A stretch of 64,000 nucleotides of DNA, taken from the NCBI RefSeq assembly GCF_036227225.1, contig NZ_CP109444.1:4507501-4571500 (forward strand), in the 5' to 3' direction. Of this stretch, positions 26,463 through 35,281 are shown one piece after another (position 1 is the first letter of the stretch; each line of letters starts with the position of its first letter). The stretch is from Streptomyces sp. NBC_01478 (GTDB taxonomy: Bacteria > Actinomycetota > Actinomycetes > Streptomycetales > Streptomycetaceae). Below the pieces are notes generated by a model. The model saw nothing but the letters and a program-made list of their open reading frames with translations, searched no databases and was not told the DNA's origin. Position numbers and translations under genes: made by a program.

Positions 26463-27194
26463 TCAGGCCTGTACGAGCGGTTCCTTCGTGAACAGGGCCC
26501 CCAGGTCAGGCGCGTTGACCTTGCGGTCCGCCAGCCGCAGCGCCTCCCACACCGTGACCTGGTTCGCCGTGAGGACCGGCTTGCCCAACTCCTTCTCCAG
26601 GTCGGTGAGATGACCGGCGGTGTGCAGGGCCGTGTCCGGGAGGAGGATCGCCTCGATGTCCGGGCCGTCCACGGACCGGGCCAGTGCCAGCACCTCGTCC
26701 CGGCCCCAGGTGCCGACCTCCGCCGCGGTGACGATCCCGGAGGCGCGCACCGCGGCCGGTTCCACTCCCCCGGCCCGCAGGAAGTCCGCGAAGAGCGCCG
26801 CCACGTCGTCCGGGTACGTCGCGCCCACGGCAACCCGTCGCACCCCCAGCTCCTTCGCCGCGTACACGAAGGCGAAGGACGTCGACGACGCCGGCAGGCC
26901 CGCCGCCCGGGCCAGGGCGCGGACCTGGTCGTGGGCGCCCTCCCAGCCGTAGACGAAACTGCCGCTGGTGCAGGCCCAGACGACGGCCTCGGCGCCCGAC
27001 ATGCGGAGTTGTCCGACGCCTGCCGCGAGCCGCTCGGGGGAGCCCATCTCCAGGAGCGCGTCCACGCGGTGTGCGTCCTCGCCGATGTCCGTGTGGACCA
27101 CGTCGAGGCGCACGTCGCTGCCGAGGAGCTGTTCGATGCGCGGGTAGTCGTCCTCGGCGGAGTGGCCCGGGTAGAGGAATCCGAGTGCGGTCAT
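26463..27194 (-). CDS. Asp/Glu racemase superfamily (maleate isomerase-like), one Cys
   Basis: The 243-residue protein starts at an ATG overlapping the upstream stop by 4 bases. It shows the family fold: Cys75 in VVWACTSGSF, VRRVAVGATYPDDV and VLTANQVTVWEALR. The second catalytic cysteine expected near residue 187 is Asp (LLPDTAL). Maleate isomerases and racemases use two Cys; arylmalonate decarboxylase works with one. This paralog therefore probably has a different reaction or none. It forms an operon with its two-Cys paralog at 27191-27976, within the 26.5-35.1 kb catabolic cluster. Confidence 0.85.
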   Translation of the reverse strand: MTALGFLYPGHSAEDDYPRIEQLLGSDVRLDVVHTDIGEDAHRVDALLEMGSPERLAAGVGQLRMSGAEAVVWACTSGSFVYGWEGAHDQVRALARAAGLPASSTSFAFVYAAKELGVRRVAVGATYPDDVAALFADFLRAGGVEPAAVRASGIVTAAEVGTWGRDEVLALARSVDGPDIEAILLPDTALHTAGHLTDLEKELGKPVLTANQVTVWEALRLADRKVNAPDLGALFTKEPLVQA

Positions 27195-27976
27195 GACCAG
27201 CCTTCCTGGTGTTCTTCCGGCAGTACCGGCCCCCGGCGGCGCGCCGACTCGTCCAGCAGCGCCTGATAGGGGCCCACGGCACGGGTACCCAGTCGGCGCA
27301 GGGCTGCCCACATCGTGACCTGGTTGGCCGATACGACCGGTATGCGCAGCTCCGCCTCCAACTGGGGGATCACGTCGTACGTCGGAAGGTTGGTGCAACT
27401 GATGAACAGCGCGTCGGCGGCGCCCCGGACGGCCTGCCGGGCCATGTCGACGACGTCGCGGTAAGGCACCTTCCAGATGTGCCTGGTCAGGCCCATGAAG
27501 GCGCGGCCGATGACCTCGACGCCGGCCTCGGCGAGGTACTCCTCCAGGGACTGCGTGACGGACACCGTGTACGGCGTGACCAGGGCGATCCGGCGGGCGC
27601 CGAGTTCGGTGAGGGCGGCGAGCAGGGCGCCCGAGGTGGTCAGGGACGGGACCTCGCCGGCCCGGGTCATCGCCTCGCACATCGCGCGTTCCCCGGCGAG
27701 TCCGCCGACGAAGCTCCCGGAGGTACAGGCGTACGCGACGACCTCGGGGGCGATCGCGTTGAGCGTGCGGACCGCGTCGTGCAGGGTCTCGTGCTCGCTG
27801 ACCAGACGGGCCAGGTCGAGGCTGACCTCCACGGGTACGAACGGCGTCCGCGTGAGGTGCAGCGAGATGTCGTCGGGGACCCAGCGCCACAACTCGCGGT
27901 CCAGCGCGAAATCGAAGGGGGCGACGACACCGACACCGCGCTGCGGGCGGGGTCCGCCCAGGAAGGAAACGTGCAT
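27191..27976 (-). CDS. Asp/Glu racemase superfamily (maleate isomerase-like), two Cys
   Basis: The 261-residue protein keeps both catalytic cysteines: Cys84 in AYACTSGSFVGG and Cys194 in ALFISCTNLPTYD, the positions used by maleate cis-trans isomerase. ARRIALVTPYTVSVTQ and VVSANQVTMWAALRRLG are also typical. It may isomerise or racemise a dicarboxylate-like intermediate. EutA of ectoine-degradation clusters belongs to this superfamily, which is relevant because an EhuBCDA-type importer follows. It is first in a two-gene operon, divergent from the dehydrogenase-amidase pair. Confidence 0.87.
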   Translation of the reverse strand: MHVSFLGGPRPQRGVGVVAPFDFALDRELWRWVPDDISLHLTRTPFVPVEVSLDLARLVSEHETLHDAVRTLNAIAPEVVAYACTSGSFVGGLAGERAMCEAMTRAGEVPSLTTSGALLAALTELGARRIALVTPYTVSVTQSLEEYLAEAGVEVIGRAFMGLTRHIWKVPYRDVVDMARQAVRGAADALFISCTNLPTYDVIPQLEAELRIPVVSANQVTMWAALRRLGTRAVGPYQALLDESARRRGPVLPEEHQEGWS

Positions 27977-28124
27977 GGCTACACCGGCCTCACCAAGAGA
28001 AACGGGGTGACAACGGTCCGTGCGGGCGTCCGTGTTGACGAAGGTAGGTTCGAGTGCGAGCGTGGTCAATCCGCGCATGTCAGACGGCCGCATCCCTGTT
28101 GTTTTCCGCGAGAAACGGCTCCGC

Positions 28125-29087
28125 ATGACCGCAACTCCCGCCGCCCTGCCCACCCTTCTCGTCCTGGACGCCGACCCGCTGCCCCGGCTCGGGAAGCTCA
28201 CCGGGCGGGTACGGATCGCGCACGCCGACGCGTCGACGCTCGCGGATCAACTGCCGTCCGCCGACGTCCTGTTGGTGTGGGACTTCACCTCGCACGCGGT
28301 GCGCGCCGCGTGGCCCGGCGAGGGTCCGCGACCGCGCTGGGTGCACACGGCCAGCGCGGGTGTGGACCACCTGATGTGCCCCGAACTCGCGGACTCCGAC
28401 ACCGTGGTGACGAACGCGCGGGGCGTCTTCGACCAGCCGATCGCCGAGTACGTCGCCGCGCTCGTCCTCGCGATGGCCAAGGATCTGCCGCGGACGCTGG
28501 ACCTCCAGCGGGAGCGGACCTGGCGGCATCGCGAGGCACAGCGGGTGGCCGGGACCCGTGCGTGCGTGGTCGGTTCCGGGCCGATCGGTCGGGCGATCGT
28601 CCGCACCCTCAAGGCACTCGGCGTGACGACCGCGCTCGTCGGCCGCACCCCGCGCACCGGGATCCACGGCCCCGGCGAACTCGACCGGCTGATGGCCCGC
28701 GCCGACTGGGTGATCTCGGCGGCCCCGCTCACCGACGAGACGCGCGGCATGTTCGACGCCCGCCGGTTCGGCTGCATGCAGCCCTCGGCGCGCTTCGTCA
28801 ACGTGGGACGGGGCCAACTCGTCGTGGAGGGCGCGCTCGTGGAGGCGCTCACCAAGCGCTGGATCGCGGGCGCCGCACTCGACGTCTTCGAGGCCGAACC
28901 CCTCACCCCCGACAGCCCGTTGTGGCAGGTCCCGGGGCTGATCGTCTCCCCGCACATGAGCGGCGACACGGTCGGCTGGCGGGACGAACTCGGCACCCAG
29001 TTCGTCGCGGCGTACGAGAAATGGGAGGCGGGCAGGCCGCTGCCGAACGTGGTCGACAAGAAGCGTGGGTACGTACCGGGGCACTGA
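28125..29087 (+). CDS. D-2-hydroxyacid dehydrogenase family protein
   Basis: The 320-residue NAD(P)-dependent enzyme has the Rossmann motif ACVVGSGPIGRAIVRTLKALG, the catalytic Arg in FVNVGRGQLV, a Glu in FEAEPLT and His in VSPHMSG. It would reduce a 2-keto acid or oxidise a D-2-hydroxy acid. The ATG at 28125 gives the usual length; ATGs at 28077 and 28020 would add a non-conserved extension. The amidase gene follows after 22 bases, and the racemase-like operon is divergent, placing it in the same catabolic cluster. Confidence 0.88.
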   Translation: MTATPAALPTLLVLDADPLPRLGKLTGRVRIAHADASTLADQLPSADVLLVWDFTSHAVRAAWPGEGPRPRWVHTASAGVDHLMCPELADSDTVVTNARGVFDQPIAEYVAALVLAMAKDLPRTLDLQRERTWRHREAQRVAGTRACVVGSGPIGRAIVRTLKALGVTTALVGRTPRTGIHGPGELDRLMARADWVISAAPLTDETRGMFDARRFGCMQPSARFVNVGRGQLVVEGALVEALTKRWIAGAALDVFEAEPLTPDSPLWQVPGLIVSPHMSGDTVGWRDELGTQFVAAYEKWEAGRPLPNVVDKKRGYVPGH

Positions 29088-29109
29088 ACTCCCCACTCTG
29101 GAGGGCCGG

Positions 29110-30516
29110 ATGACGACCGAACTCACCGAGCTGACCGCCGTGGAACTCCTGGACGGCTACCGCAGAGGGGAGTTCAGCCCCGTGGAGGCGACCCGCGCGA
29201 CCCTGGACCGGGCCGAGGAGATCCAGCCCGCCGTGAACGCGTTCGTACGGCTCGACGCGGAGGGCGCGTTGGCGCGGGCGGCACAGTCGGCGGAGCGCTG
29301 GCGGCGCGGGGAGCCGGCCGGACTCCTCGACGGGGTGCCGGTCACCGTGAAGGACATCCTGCTCCAGCGCGGCACACCGACCCTGCGCGGCTCCAAGACC
29401 ATCGCGGAGCAAGGCAGTTGGGACGAGGACGCGCCCTCGGTGGCCCGACTGCGGGAGCACGGCGCGGTGTTCCTCGGCAAGACGACGACCCCGGAGTTCG
29501 GCTGGAAGGGCGTCACCGACTCCCCGCTGTCCGGCATCACCCGCAACCCGCACGACCCCTCGCGCACGGCGGGTGGCTCAAGTGGCGGGAGCGCGGCGGC
29601 CGTTGCCCTCGGCGCGGGCCCGTTGTCGCTCGGCACGGACGGCGGTGGCAGCGTCCGTATCCCCGCCTCCTTCTGCGGGATCTTCGGCCTGAAGCCGACG
29701 TACGGCAGGGTGCCGCTGTACCCGGCGAGCGCGTTCGGCACGCTGTCGCACGTCGGCCCGATGACCCGGGACGCGGCCGACGCGGCGCTGCTGCTGGACG
29801 TGATCGGCGTTCCGGACGCCCGCGACTGGTCGGGGCTCGACCGGCCGGCCGGCTACTTCACGGAAGGACTCGCGGGCGGGGTGCGGGGCCTGCGGATCGC
29901 GTACTCGCCGTCCCTCGGCGGGCAGGTCGCGGTGCGTCCGGCGGTCGCGGCGGCGGTACGGCGGGGCGTGGAGCGACTGGCCGCACTCGGCGCGTACGTC
30001 GAGGAGACCGACCCCGACTTCACGGACCCGGTGGACGCCTTCCACACCCTGTGGTTCAGCGGCGCGGCCCGCGTCACCCAGAAACTCGCGCCGGGGCAGC
30101 GGGAGTTGCTCGACCCGGGGCTGCGGGAGATCTGCGCGACGGGAGCGCGCTTCTCCGCGCTGGACTATCTGGCGGCGGTGGACGCCCGGGCGGAACTCGG
30201 CCGCAGGATGGGCCTGTTCCACGAGCGCTACGACCTCCTCGTCACCCCGACCCTCCCGATCACCGCGTTCGAGGCGGGAGTCGAGGTCCCGAAGGGTTCC
30301 GGGTACCGCCGCTGGACAAGCTGGACCCCGTTCACGTACCCCTTCAACCTGACCCAGCAGCCCGCCGCCACCGTCCCGGTGGGGGACGACGGCGACGGGC
30401 TGCCGATCGGGATGCAGATCGTGGGGGCGCGGCACCGGGACGACCTGGTGCTGCGGGCGGCGCACGCGCTGTACGGCGCAGGGGGCACTTCCCCCGGACT
30501 CAGGCCCGGAAGCTGA
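29110..30516 (+). CDS. Amidase signature family enzyme
   Basis: The 468-residue hydrolase has the Ser-cisSer-Lys triad: Lys in PVTVKDILLQ (near 81), and SRTAGGSSGGSAAA followed by LGTDGGGSVRIPASFCGIFGLKPTYGRV (about 155-200). It hydrolyses an amide to an acid and ammonia, with the substrate set by the variable C-terminal part. The ATG at 29110 has GGAGGG five bases upstream. Its place beside hydroxyacid dehydrogenase, racemase-like genes and an amino-acid-type importer suggests it opens or deamidates the imported compound. Confidence 0.9.
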   Translation: MTTELTELTAVELLDGYRRGEFSPVEATRATLDRAEEIQPAVNAFVRLDAEGALARAAQSAERWRRGEPAGLLDGVPVTVKDILLQRGTPTLRGSKTIAEQGSWDEDAPSVARLREHGAVFLGKTTTPEFGWKGVTDSPLSGITRNPHDPSRTAGGSSGGSAAAVALGAGPLSLGTDGGGSVRIPASFCGIFGLKPTYGRVPLYPASAFGTLSHVGPMTRDAADAALLLDVIGVPDARDWSGLDRPAGYFTEGLAGGVRGLRIAYSPSLGGQVAVRPAVAAAVRRGVERLAALGAYVEETDPDFTDPVDAFHTLWFSGAARVTQKLAPGQRELLDPGLREICATGARFSALDYLAAVDARAELGRRMGLFHERYDLLVTPTLPITAFEAGVEVPKGSGYRRWTSWTPFTYPFNLTQQPAATVPVGDDGDGLPIGMQIVGARHRDDLVLRAAHALYGAGGTSPGLRPGS

Positions 30517-30519
30517 GCG

Positions 30520-31014
30520 TCACGCCCGCCGGAAGCTGAGCGTCTCCCCCGCCGCCCCCGACCGCCACAGGTCGTTGCACGCCTCCGCCATCTCCGCCAG
30601 CCCGTCGACCACCTCGCCCCAGACGATCCCGGGCACCCAGCCCACGTCACCGTTGAGCAGCAGGTTGTTGCGTTCGTAGAACAGGGCCAGGTCGACGACC
30701 GCCGTGCCGGCGCGGACCTCGCGGTCGTAGCCGTAGGCCTTCGTGCCGAGTTCCGTGCCGGCGAAGGCGAAATAGCAGAGATCGCCCGGTATGGGGGTGA
30801 CCGTGGGGTTTTCCAGCGGGGGTTCCGTTTCGGCGAACGGCGGGAAAAGGGCGTAGATCTCGTTGCGGGCGTACTTGGCGTGGTAGACGTCGCCGGCGAG
30901 CGGAAGTGCGTTCCAGATCGCCGCGCAGGTCAGTGGGGCGCGGTCCACCAGCAGTTTTGCCCGGCAGTGGACGTTCCGCTTTGCGAGTGAGACCTCGATG
31001 AAGTGATCCGTCAT
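30520..31014 (-). CDS. DUF3830 family protein (cyclophilin-like fold)
   Basis: The 164-residue protein contains LPLAGDVYHAKYARNEIYALFPPF and GDLCYFAFAGTELG, phrases of the DUF3830/cyclophilin-like group often found beside ectoine-type importers and amidases. The reaction is unknown. It converges on the amidase gene (4 bases apart) and is divergent from the binding-protein gene. Two Cys (near 17 and 30) and a third at 80 are present. Assignment is by remembered family pattern. Confidence 0.72.
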   Translation of the reverse strand: MTDHFIEVSLAKRNVHCRAKLLVDRAPLTCAAIWNALPLAGDVYHAKYARNEIYALFPPFAETEPPLENPTVTPIPGDLCYFAFAGTELGTKAYGYDREVRAGTAVVDLALFYERNNLLLNGDVGWVPGIVWGEVVDGLAEMAEACNDLWRSGAAGETLSFRRA

Positions 31015-31061
31015 GTCATCCAGGGTGCATAACCCGGATGCGGTCGGGTAGCTGCGCGCCC

Positions 31062-31979
31062 ATGGCTCCACCACTTGGGAACGACAGACACACATCCGGT
31101 CACACGCCGGGTCACACCCGTCGGGCACTGCTCGCCGGGGTGGCGGCGGCCGGTGCGCTGGGCGCGGCCGGCTGCAGCCGGGTGGCCACCGCGTCGGCCA
31201 CGAGCGGCGGTGAACTCCTCGACCGGCTGAAGGCGCAGGGCGTCGTACGGCTGGGGATAGCGGGTGAGATCCCGTTCGGGTACATCGACAAGCAGGGCCA
31301 ACTGACCGGTGAGGCACCGAAGTTGGCGGAAGCGATCTTCAAGCGGCTCGGCGTCGACAGGGTACAGCCCGTGCCCACCGAGTTCGGCTCGCTCATACCC
31401 GGCCTGAACTCGCAGCAGTTCGACGTCGTGGCCGCCGGGATGTACGTGACCCCGGAACGCTGTGAGCAGGTCGTCTTCGCCGACCCGGACTACCAGGTGC
31501 TCGACGCGTTCGTCGTCCGCAAGGGCAATCCGAAGGGGCTGCACGACTACAAGGACGTCGTCGCGAAGAAGGCGAGGTTCGCCACCGGCACCGGCTACGC
31601 GCAGATCCAGCACGCCGTCGACGCCGGGTACAAGCAGAGCGACATCCTGATCGTGCCGGACCAGGTCGCCGGGCTGAACGCCGTAGAAGCAGGGCGTGTC
31701 GACGTCTTCGCCGGTACGGCGCTCACCACCCGCGCGGTCGTCAAGAAGTCCGCCAAGGCCGAGTCGACCACGCCCTTCGCCCCGCTCGTCGACGGCAAAC
31801 CGCGCGTCGACGGGGGCGCGTTCGCGTTCCGGCCGACCGAGACGAAGCTGCGCGACGCCTTCAACGTCGAGCTGCACCAGCTCAAGAAGAGCGGGGAGTT
31901 GTTCCGCATCCTGCGGCCCTTCGGGTTCACGAAGGCCGAGATGACGGACCTCACCGCGAAGGAGCTCTGTAGCGGATGA
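31062..31979 (+). CDS. ehuB: Amino-acid-type substrate-binding lipoprotein (EhuB-like)
   Basis: The 305-residue protein has a twin-arginine-like start (HTRRALLAGVAAAG) and lipobox GAAGC, so it is a likely exported lipoprotein. The mature part is a polar amino-acid binding protein: VVRLGIAGEIPFGYID, EFGSLIPGLNSQQFDVVAAGMYVTPER and GYAQIQHAVDAGYKQSD. EhuB proteins that bind ectoine and hydroxyectoine are close in pattern. The ATG at 31062 is preferred over 31038 but neither has a strong ribosome site. Its stop overlaps the next ATG by 4 bases. Ligand identity is unproven, since no eut degradation set is present. Confidence 0.87.
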   Translation: MAPPLGNDRHTSGHTPGHTRRALLAGVAAAGALGAAGCSRVATASATSGGELLDRLKAQGVVRLGIAGEIPFGYIDKQGQLTGEAPKLAEAIFKRLGVDRVQPVPTEFGSLIPGLNSQQFDVVAAGMYVTPERCEQVVFADPDYQVLDAFVVRKGNPKGLHDYKDVVAKKARFATGTGYAQIQHAVDAGYKQSDILIVPDQVAGLNAVEAGRVDVFAGTALTTRAVVKKSAKAESTTPFAPLVDGKPRVDGGAFAFRPTETKLRDAFNVELHQLKKSGELFRILRPFGFTKAEMTDLTAKELCSG

Positions 31980-32695
31980 CCTCCGGGCTCTGGGAACTTG
32001 TCCTGAAGGGGATCTGGACCACCGTCCAACTCCTCGTCCTCAGCGCGCTGTTGGCGACCGTCGTGTCGTTCGTCGTCGGCATCGCACGCACCCACCGGCT
32101 GTGGATCGTCCGCTTCCTGGCCGGTCTCTACACCGAGGTGTTCCGCGGCACCTCCGCCCTCGTCATGATCTTCTGGGTGTTCTTCGTCCTGCCGGTCGCC
32201 TTCGGCTGGCAGCTCGTCCCGCTGTGGGCGGGCACGCTCGCGCTCGGCCTGACCTACGGCGCGTACGGCACGGAGATCGTGCGCGGCGCGCTGAACGCGG
32301 TCGACCCGGCCCAGCAGGAGGGCGGGGTCGCGCTGAGCTTCACGCCCTGGCAGCGGATGCGGCTGATCCTGCTGCCGCAGGCGGTGCCGGAGATGATCCC
32401 CTCCTTCTGCAACCTGCTGATCGAACTGCTCAAGGGCACCGCCCTGGTGTCCGTCATGGGCATGGGCGATCTCACCTTCAGCGCCAACCTGGTGCGGCTC
32501 GCGCTGCAGCAGAGCGCGGAGATCTACACGTACATCCTGCTGATCTACTTCGTGATCGCCTTCACGCTCACCCGGCTGATGCGCGGGCTGGAGAAGAAGC
32601 TGAAGGCCGGGATCGGCAAGGCGCCCGGCAACGAGAAGGCCGCGCGTGAGCTGAAGCGGGCGCAGACCACGGGTGTCGGAGGTGGGGTCGCGTGA
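31976..32695 (+). CDS. ehuC: Amino-acid-type ABC permease (EhuC-like)
   Basis: The 239-residue inner-membrane permease has about five hydrophobic segments, the LYTEVFRGTSALVMIFWVFFVLP start common to polar amino-acid permeases, and an EAA-type loop (QQEGGVALSFTPWQRMRLILLPQAVP). It overlaps the binding-protein gene and the next permease by 4 bases each (ATGA, GTGA), which implies coupled translation. It pairs with EhuD-like permease to form the channel. Confidence 0.92.
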   Translation: MTSGLWELVLKGIWTTVQLLVLSALLATVVSFVVGIARTHRLWIVRFLAGLYTEVFRGTSALVMIFWVFFVLPVAFGWQLVPLWAGTLALGLTYGAYGTEIVRGALNAVDPAQQEGGVALSFTPWQRMRLILLPQAVPEMIPSFCNLLIELLKGTALVSVMGMGDLTFSANLVRLALQQSAEIYTYILLIYFVIAFTLTRLMRGLEKKLKAGIGKAPGNEKAARELKRAQTTGVGGGVA

Positions 32696-33342
32696 ACTGG
32701 GACTGGAACACCGTGAGCGACTTCATGCCGTACTTCTGGGACGGCCTGAAGGTCACCCTGCAGATCCTGCTCCTCGGGTCGCTGATCTCGTTCGTGCTCG
32801 GCCTGGTGTGGGCGCTGCTGATGCGGACGCCCTCGCGCTGGGTGCGCTGGCCGGTCGGGGTCGTCACCGAGTTCGTGCGGGACACCCCGCTGCTGGTGCA
32901 GTTGTTCTTCCTCTTCTATGTGCTGCCCGAGTGGGGGCTGACCTTCTCCGCGCTGACCACCGGCGTCTTCGCGATCGGGCTGCACTACTCGACGTACACG
33001 ATGCAGGTCTACCGCGCCGGCATCGAGGCGGTGCCCGTCGGCCAGTGGGAGGCGGCGACCGCGCTGAACCTTCCGGTGCGCCGGACCTGGACCGCGGTGA
33101 TCCTGCCGCAGGCGATCCGCCGGGTGATCCCGGCGCTGGGCAACTACGTGATCGCGATGCTCAAGGACACCCCGGTCCTGATGGTGATCACCGTGCTCGA
33201 ACTGATGGGCCAGGCCCGGCTGTTCTCGCAGGAGCACTACCGGTTCACCGAGCCCATCACCGTGATCGGCCTTGCCTTCGTCCTCATCTCCTATCCCGCC
33301 TCCCTGCTGATCCGAGCCCTGGAGCGACGCCTTGTCCGCTGA
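32692..33342 (+). CDS. ehuD: Amino-acid-type ABC permease (EhuD-like)
   Basis: The 216-residue permease starts at a GTG overlapping the previous stop by 4 bases. Five hydrophobic segments are visible, with TEFVRDTPLLVQLFFLFYVLP and the EAA loop (GQWEAATALNLPVRRTWTAVILPQAIRR). It is typical of His/Glu/Gln/Arg-type permeases. The ATPase gene starts 11 bases before its stop. Confidence 0.92.
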   Translation: MNWDWNTVSDFMPYFWDGLKVTLQILLLGSLISFVLGLVWALLMRTPSRWVRWPVGVVTEFVRDTPLLVQLFFLFYVLPEWGLTFSALTTGVFAIGLHYSTYTMQVYRAGIEAVPVGQWEAATALNLPVRRTWTAVILPQAIRRVIPALGNYVIAMLKDTPVLMVITVLELMGQARLFSQEHYRFTEPITVIGLAFVLISYPASLLIRALERRLVR

Positions 33343-34129
33343 CACGCCCCTGATGAACGATCCCGACGCCCACGCCAACCCTCCGGTGGACGGCAGCGAG
33401 TTGATCCGCCTGGACCACGTCACGAAGCGCTTCGGGTCCAACACCGTGCTCGACGACCTCGACTTCTCCGTGGAGTCCGGCAAGCACGTCACCCTGATCG
33501 GTCCCTCCGGGTCGGGCAAGACCACGATCCTGCGGCTGCTGATGACGCTGACGAAGCCGGACGAGGGCACGATCACCGTCGACGGGGAGCGGCTCTTCCC
33601 CGCGCCCGAGAAGCAGGTCCGGGAGATCCGCAAGAAGATCGGGATGGTCTTCCAGCAGTTCAACCTGTTCCCGAACATGACCGTGCTGCGCAATGTCACC
33701 GAGGCACCGGTCACCGTCCTGGGCCTGCCCAAGGACGAGGCGGAGGCGCGCGCCCTGGAGCTGCTCGACCTGGTCGGCCTCGCCGACAAGGCCGGCGCCC
33801 GCCCTACCCAGTTGTCCGGCGGCCAGCAGCAGCGCGTCGCGATCGCGCGGGCGCTGGCGATGCGGCCGCAGGTGCTCCTGCTGGACGAGGTGACCTCCGC
33901 GCTGGACCCGGAGCTGGTCGCGGGCGTGCTCGACGTGCTGCGGGACATCGCCCGCACCACCGACATCACCATGCTCTGTGTGACCCACGAGATGAATTTC
34001 GCCCGTGATATTTCCGACCAAGTCCTGATGTTCGACTCGGGAAAGGTCGTCGAATCGGGCCCGCCGGAGCAGATCTTCGGCGATCCGGAACAACAGCGGA
34101 CCCGGGAATTTCTCGGCGCGATTCTTTGA
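33332..34129 (+). CDS. ehuA: Amino-acid-type ABC ATPase (EhuA-like)
   Basis: The 265-residue ATPase has Walker A GPSGSGKTT, Q-loop MVFQQFNLFPNMTVL, signature LSGGQQQRVAIARALA, Walker B VLLLDEVTSALDPE and the switch His in CVTHEM. It powers the two permeases. A TTG start at 33332 with GGAGCG upstream is chosen because it overlaps the permease gene as the others do; ATG 33353 is an alternative. It is the last gene of the importer operon, and an AT-rich gap precedes the IclR gene. Confidence 0.92.
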   Translation: MSADTPLMNDPDAHANPPVDGSELIRLDHVTKRFGSNTVLDDLDFSVESGKHVTLIGPSGSGKTTILRLLMTLTKPDEGTITVDGERLFPAPEKQVREIRKKIGMVFQQFNLFPNMTVLRNVTEAPVTVLGLPKDEAEARALELLDLVGLADKAGARPTQLSGGQQQRVAIARALAMRPQVLLLDEVTSALDPELVAGVLDVLRDIARTTDITMLCVTHEMNFARDISDQVLMFDSGKVVESGPPEQIFGDPEQQRTREFLGAIL

Positions 34130-34349
34130 CATTTATTCAATTACTGCATGTGAGCATTCGAACACCCAAGGTCCACGTCGCGTGGCATGCCCAAGGAATA
34201 TGCCAAAGGATTCGCGCCGCAGTTCGGAGGGTGTAGGGAGGGACACAATCTCGCCAACAGCCGCTCCACATCGGCCGTTTGACGGCTATCGTGGAGGAGA
34301 TTCGCTGTCCGGTATCACGGCCCAAAAAGCGAGCGCAGGGAGAAACACC

Positions 34350-35108
34350 GTGGCGCTGATGCACGAGCCGACCGCTCCCTACCACTCGGTACAGGACGCA
34401 CTGCGCATCCTGGAGACAGTCGCGAGGCACTCCACCGGTGTCACGGACACCGAACTCGCCCGTCTCACCGGCCTCGGCGTCGAGCGCCTGACGATACTGC
34501 TGCGGACCCTGCGCCGCGAGGGCTACGTCCAGCAGCTCACCGACGGCGCCTACATCACCGGCGAGGCCCTGAGCCGGCTCGGCTCCGCGGCCGGCCGGGA
34601 GCAGGCGGTGCGCGAGCAGATCCAGCGGACCCTGGACCGGCTGCGCGACTCCCTGGGCGCGGCGGTCTACGTCAGCCGATACGTCGACGGCGAGGTCACG
34701 ATCACCCAGTACGCGGCGGGACCCACCACCCCGGCGGTCAACGAGTGGGTCGACTTCCGGGTCTCCGCGCACGCGACCGCGCTCGGCAAGAGCCTGCTGG
34801 GCCAGCTCGATCGCAACGGCCGCCGCGACCATCTCTCCCGGCACAAGATGGCCCGCCTCACCTCGCGCACCATCACCAGCGACCGGCTGCTGCTCGCCCG
34901 CCTGGAGAACCAGCCGCCGACCGTCCCCCACCTCGACCTCCAGGAGTACGCGGTGGGCACGGTCTGCGCGGCCGTTCCGATCACGGCCGGCTCCTCGGTG
35001 GGCTGCCTGGCCCTCTCCCTCCCGGTCGAGCACGCCCACCGCCTGCGCCAGGCGGCGGACACCCTGAACCGCGAGGCGGGACCGGTACTGCTCTCCCTGG
35101 CCATCTGA
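34350..35108 (+). CDS. IclR-family transcriptional regulator
   Basis: The 252-residue regulator starts at a GTG after AGGGAG. An N-terminal winged helix (SVQDALRILETVARHSTGVTDTELARLTGL) precedes the effector domain, with VDFRVSAHATALGKSLLGQL and EYAVGTVCAAVPITAGSSVGCLALSLP as family marks. It lies at the end of the 26.5-35.1 kb cluster and probably responds to the imported substrate or a metabolite. A hairpin terminator follows. A start at 34182 would add 56 non-conserved residues. Confidence 0.9.
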   Translation: MALMHEPTAPYHSVQDALRILETVARHSTGVTDTELARLTGLGVERLTILLRTLRREGYVQQLTDGAYITGEALSRLGSAAGREQAVREQIQRTLDRLRDSLGAAVYVSRYVDGEVTITQYAAGPTTPAVNEWVDFRVSAHATALGKSLLGQLDRNGRRDHLSRHKMARLTSRTITSDRLLLARLENQPPTVPHLDLQEYAVGTVCAAVPITAGSSVGCLALSLPVEHAHRLRQAADTLNREAGPVLLSLAI

Positions 35109-35121
35109 CGGCTGCCGTGGC

Positions 35122-35160
35122 CCTGGTCCGAAGCACCCCTCCGGACCAGGTAGTATTTTT
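35122..35160 (+). terminator. Rho-independent terminator after the IclR gene
   Basis: A perfect 9-bp stem CCTGGTCCG / CGGACCAGG with an 11-base loop is followed by TAGTATTTTT. It separates the regulator from tRNA-Lys copy 2; TAGTAT could also serve as the tRNA -10 box. Confidence 0.85.
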
Positions 35161-35207
35161 CTCGTCGCCCTCCGCGAGACACCGATCCAGCGGAAGGCGT
35201 GAGTCAT

Positions 35208-35281
35208 GCGCCGCTAGCTCAGTTGGTTAGAGCAGCTGACTCTTAATCAGCGGGTCCGGGGTTCGAGTCCCTGGCGGCGCA
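35208..35281 (+). tRNA. tRNA-Lys (anticodon CTT), copy 2
   Basis: Same 74-base sequence as copy 1. Here the discriminator A35281 is followed by encoded CCA (35282-35284 read CCA), unlike the other two copies. The antisense strand carries the stop of the acyl-CoA synthetase frame. Confidence 0.97.

Noticed and set aside
32545..34140. 531-codon minus-strand frame opposite the EhuD/EhuA genes
   Set aside because: It is the shadow of the ATPase and permease genes, which carry complete ABC motifs on the plus strand.
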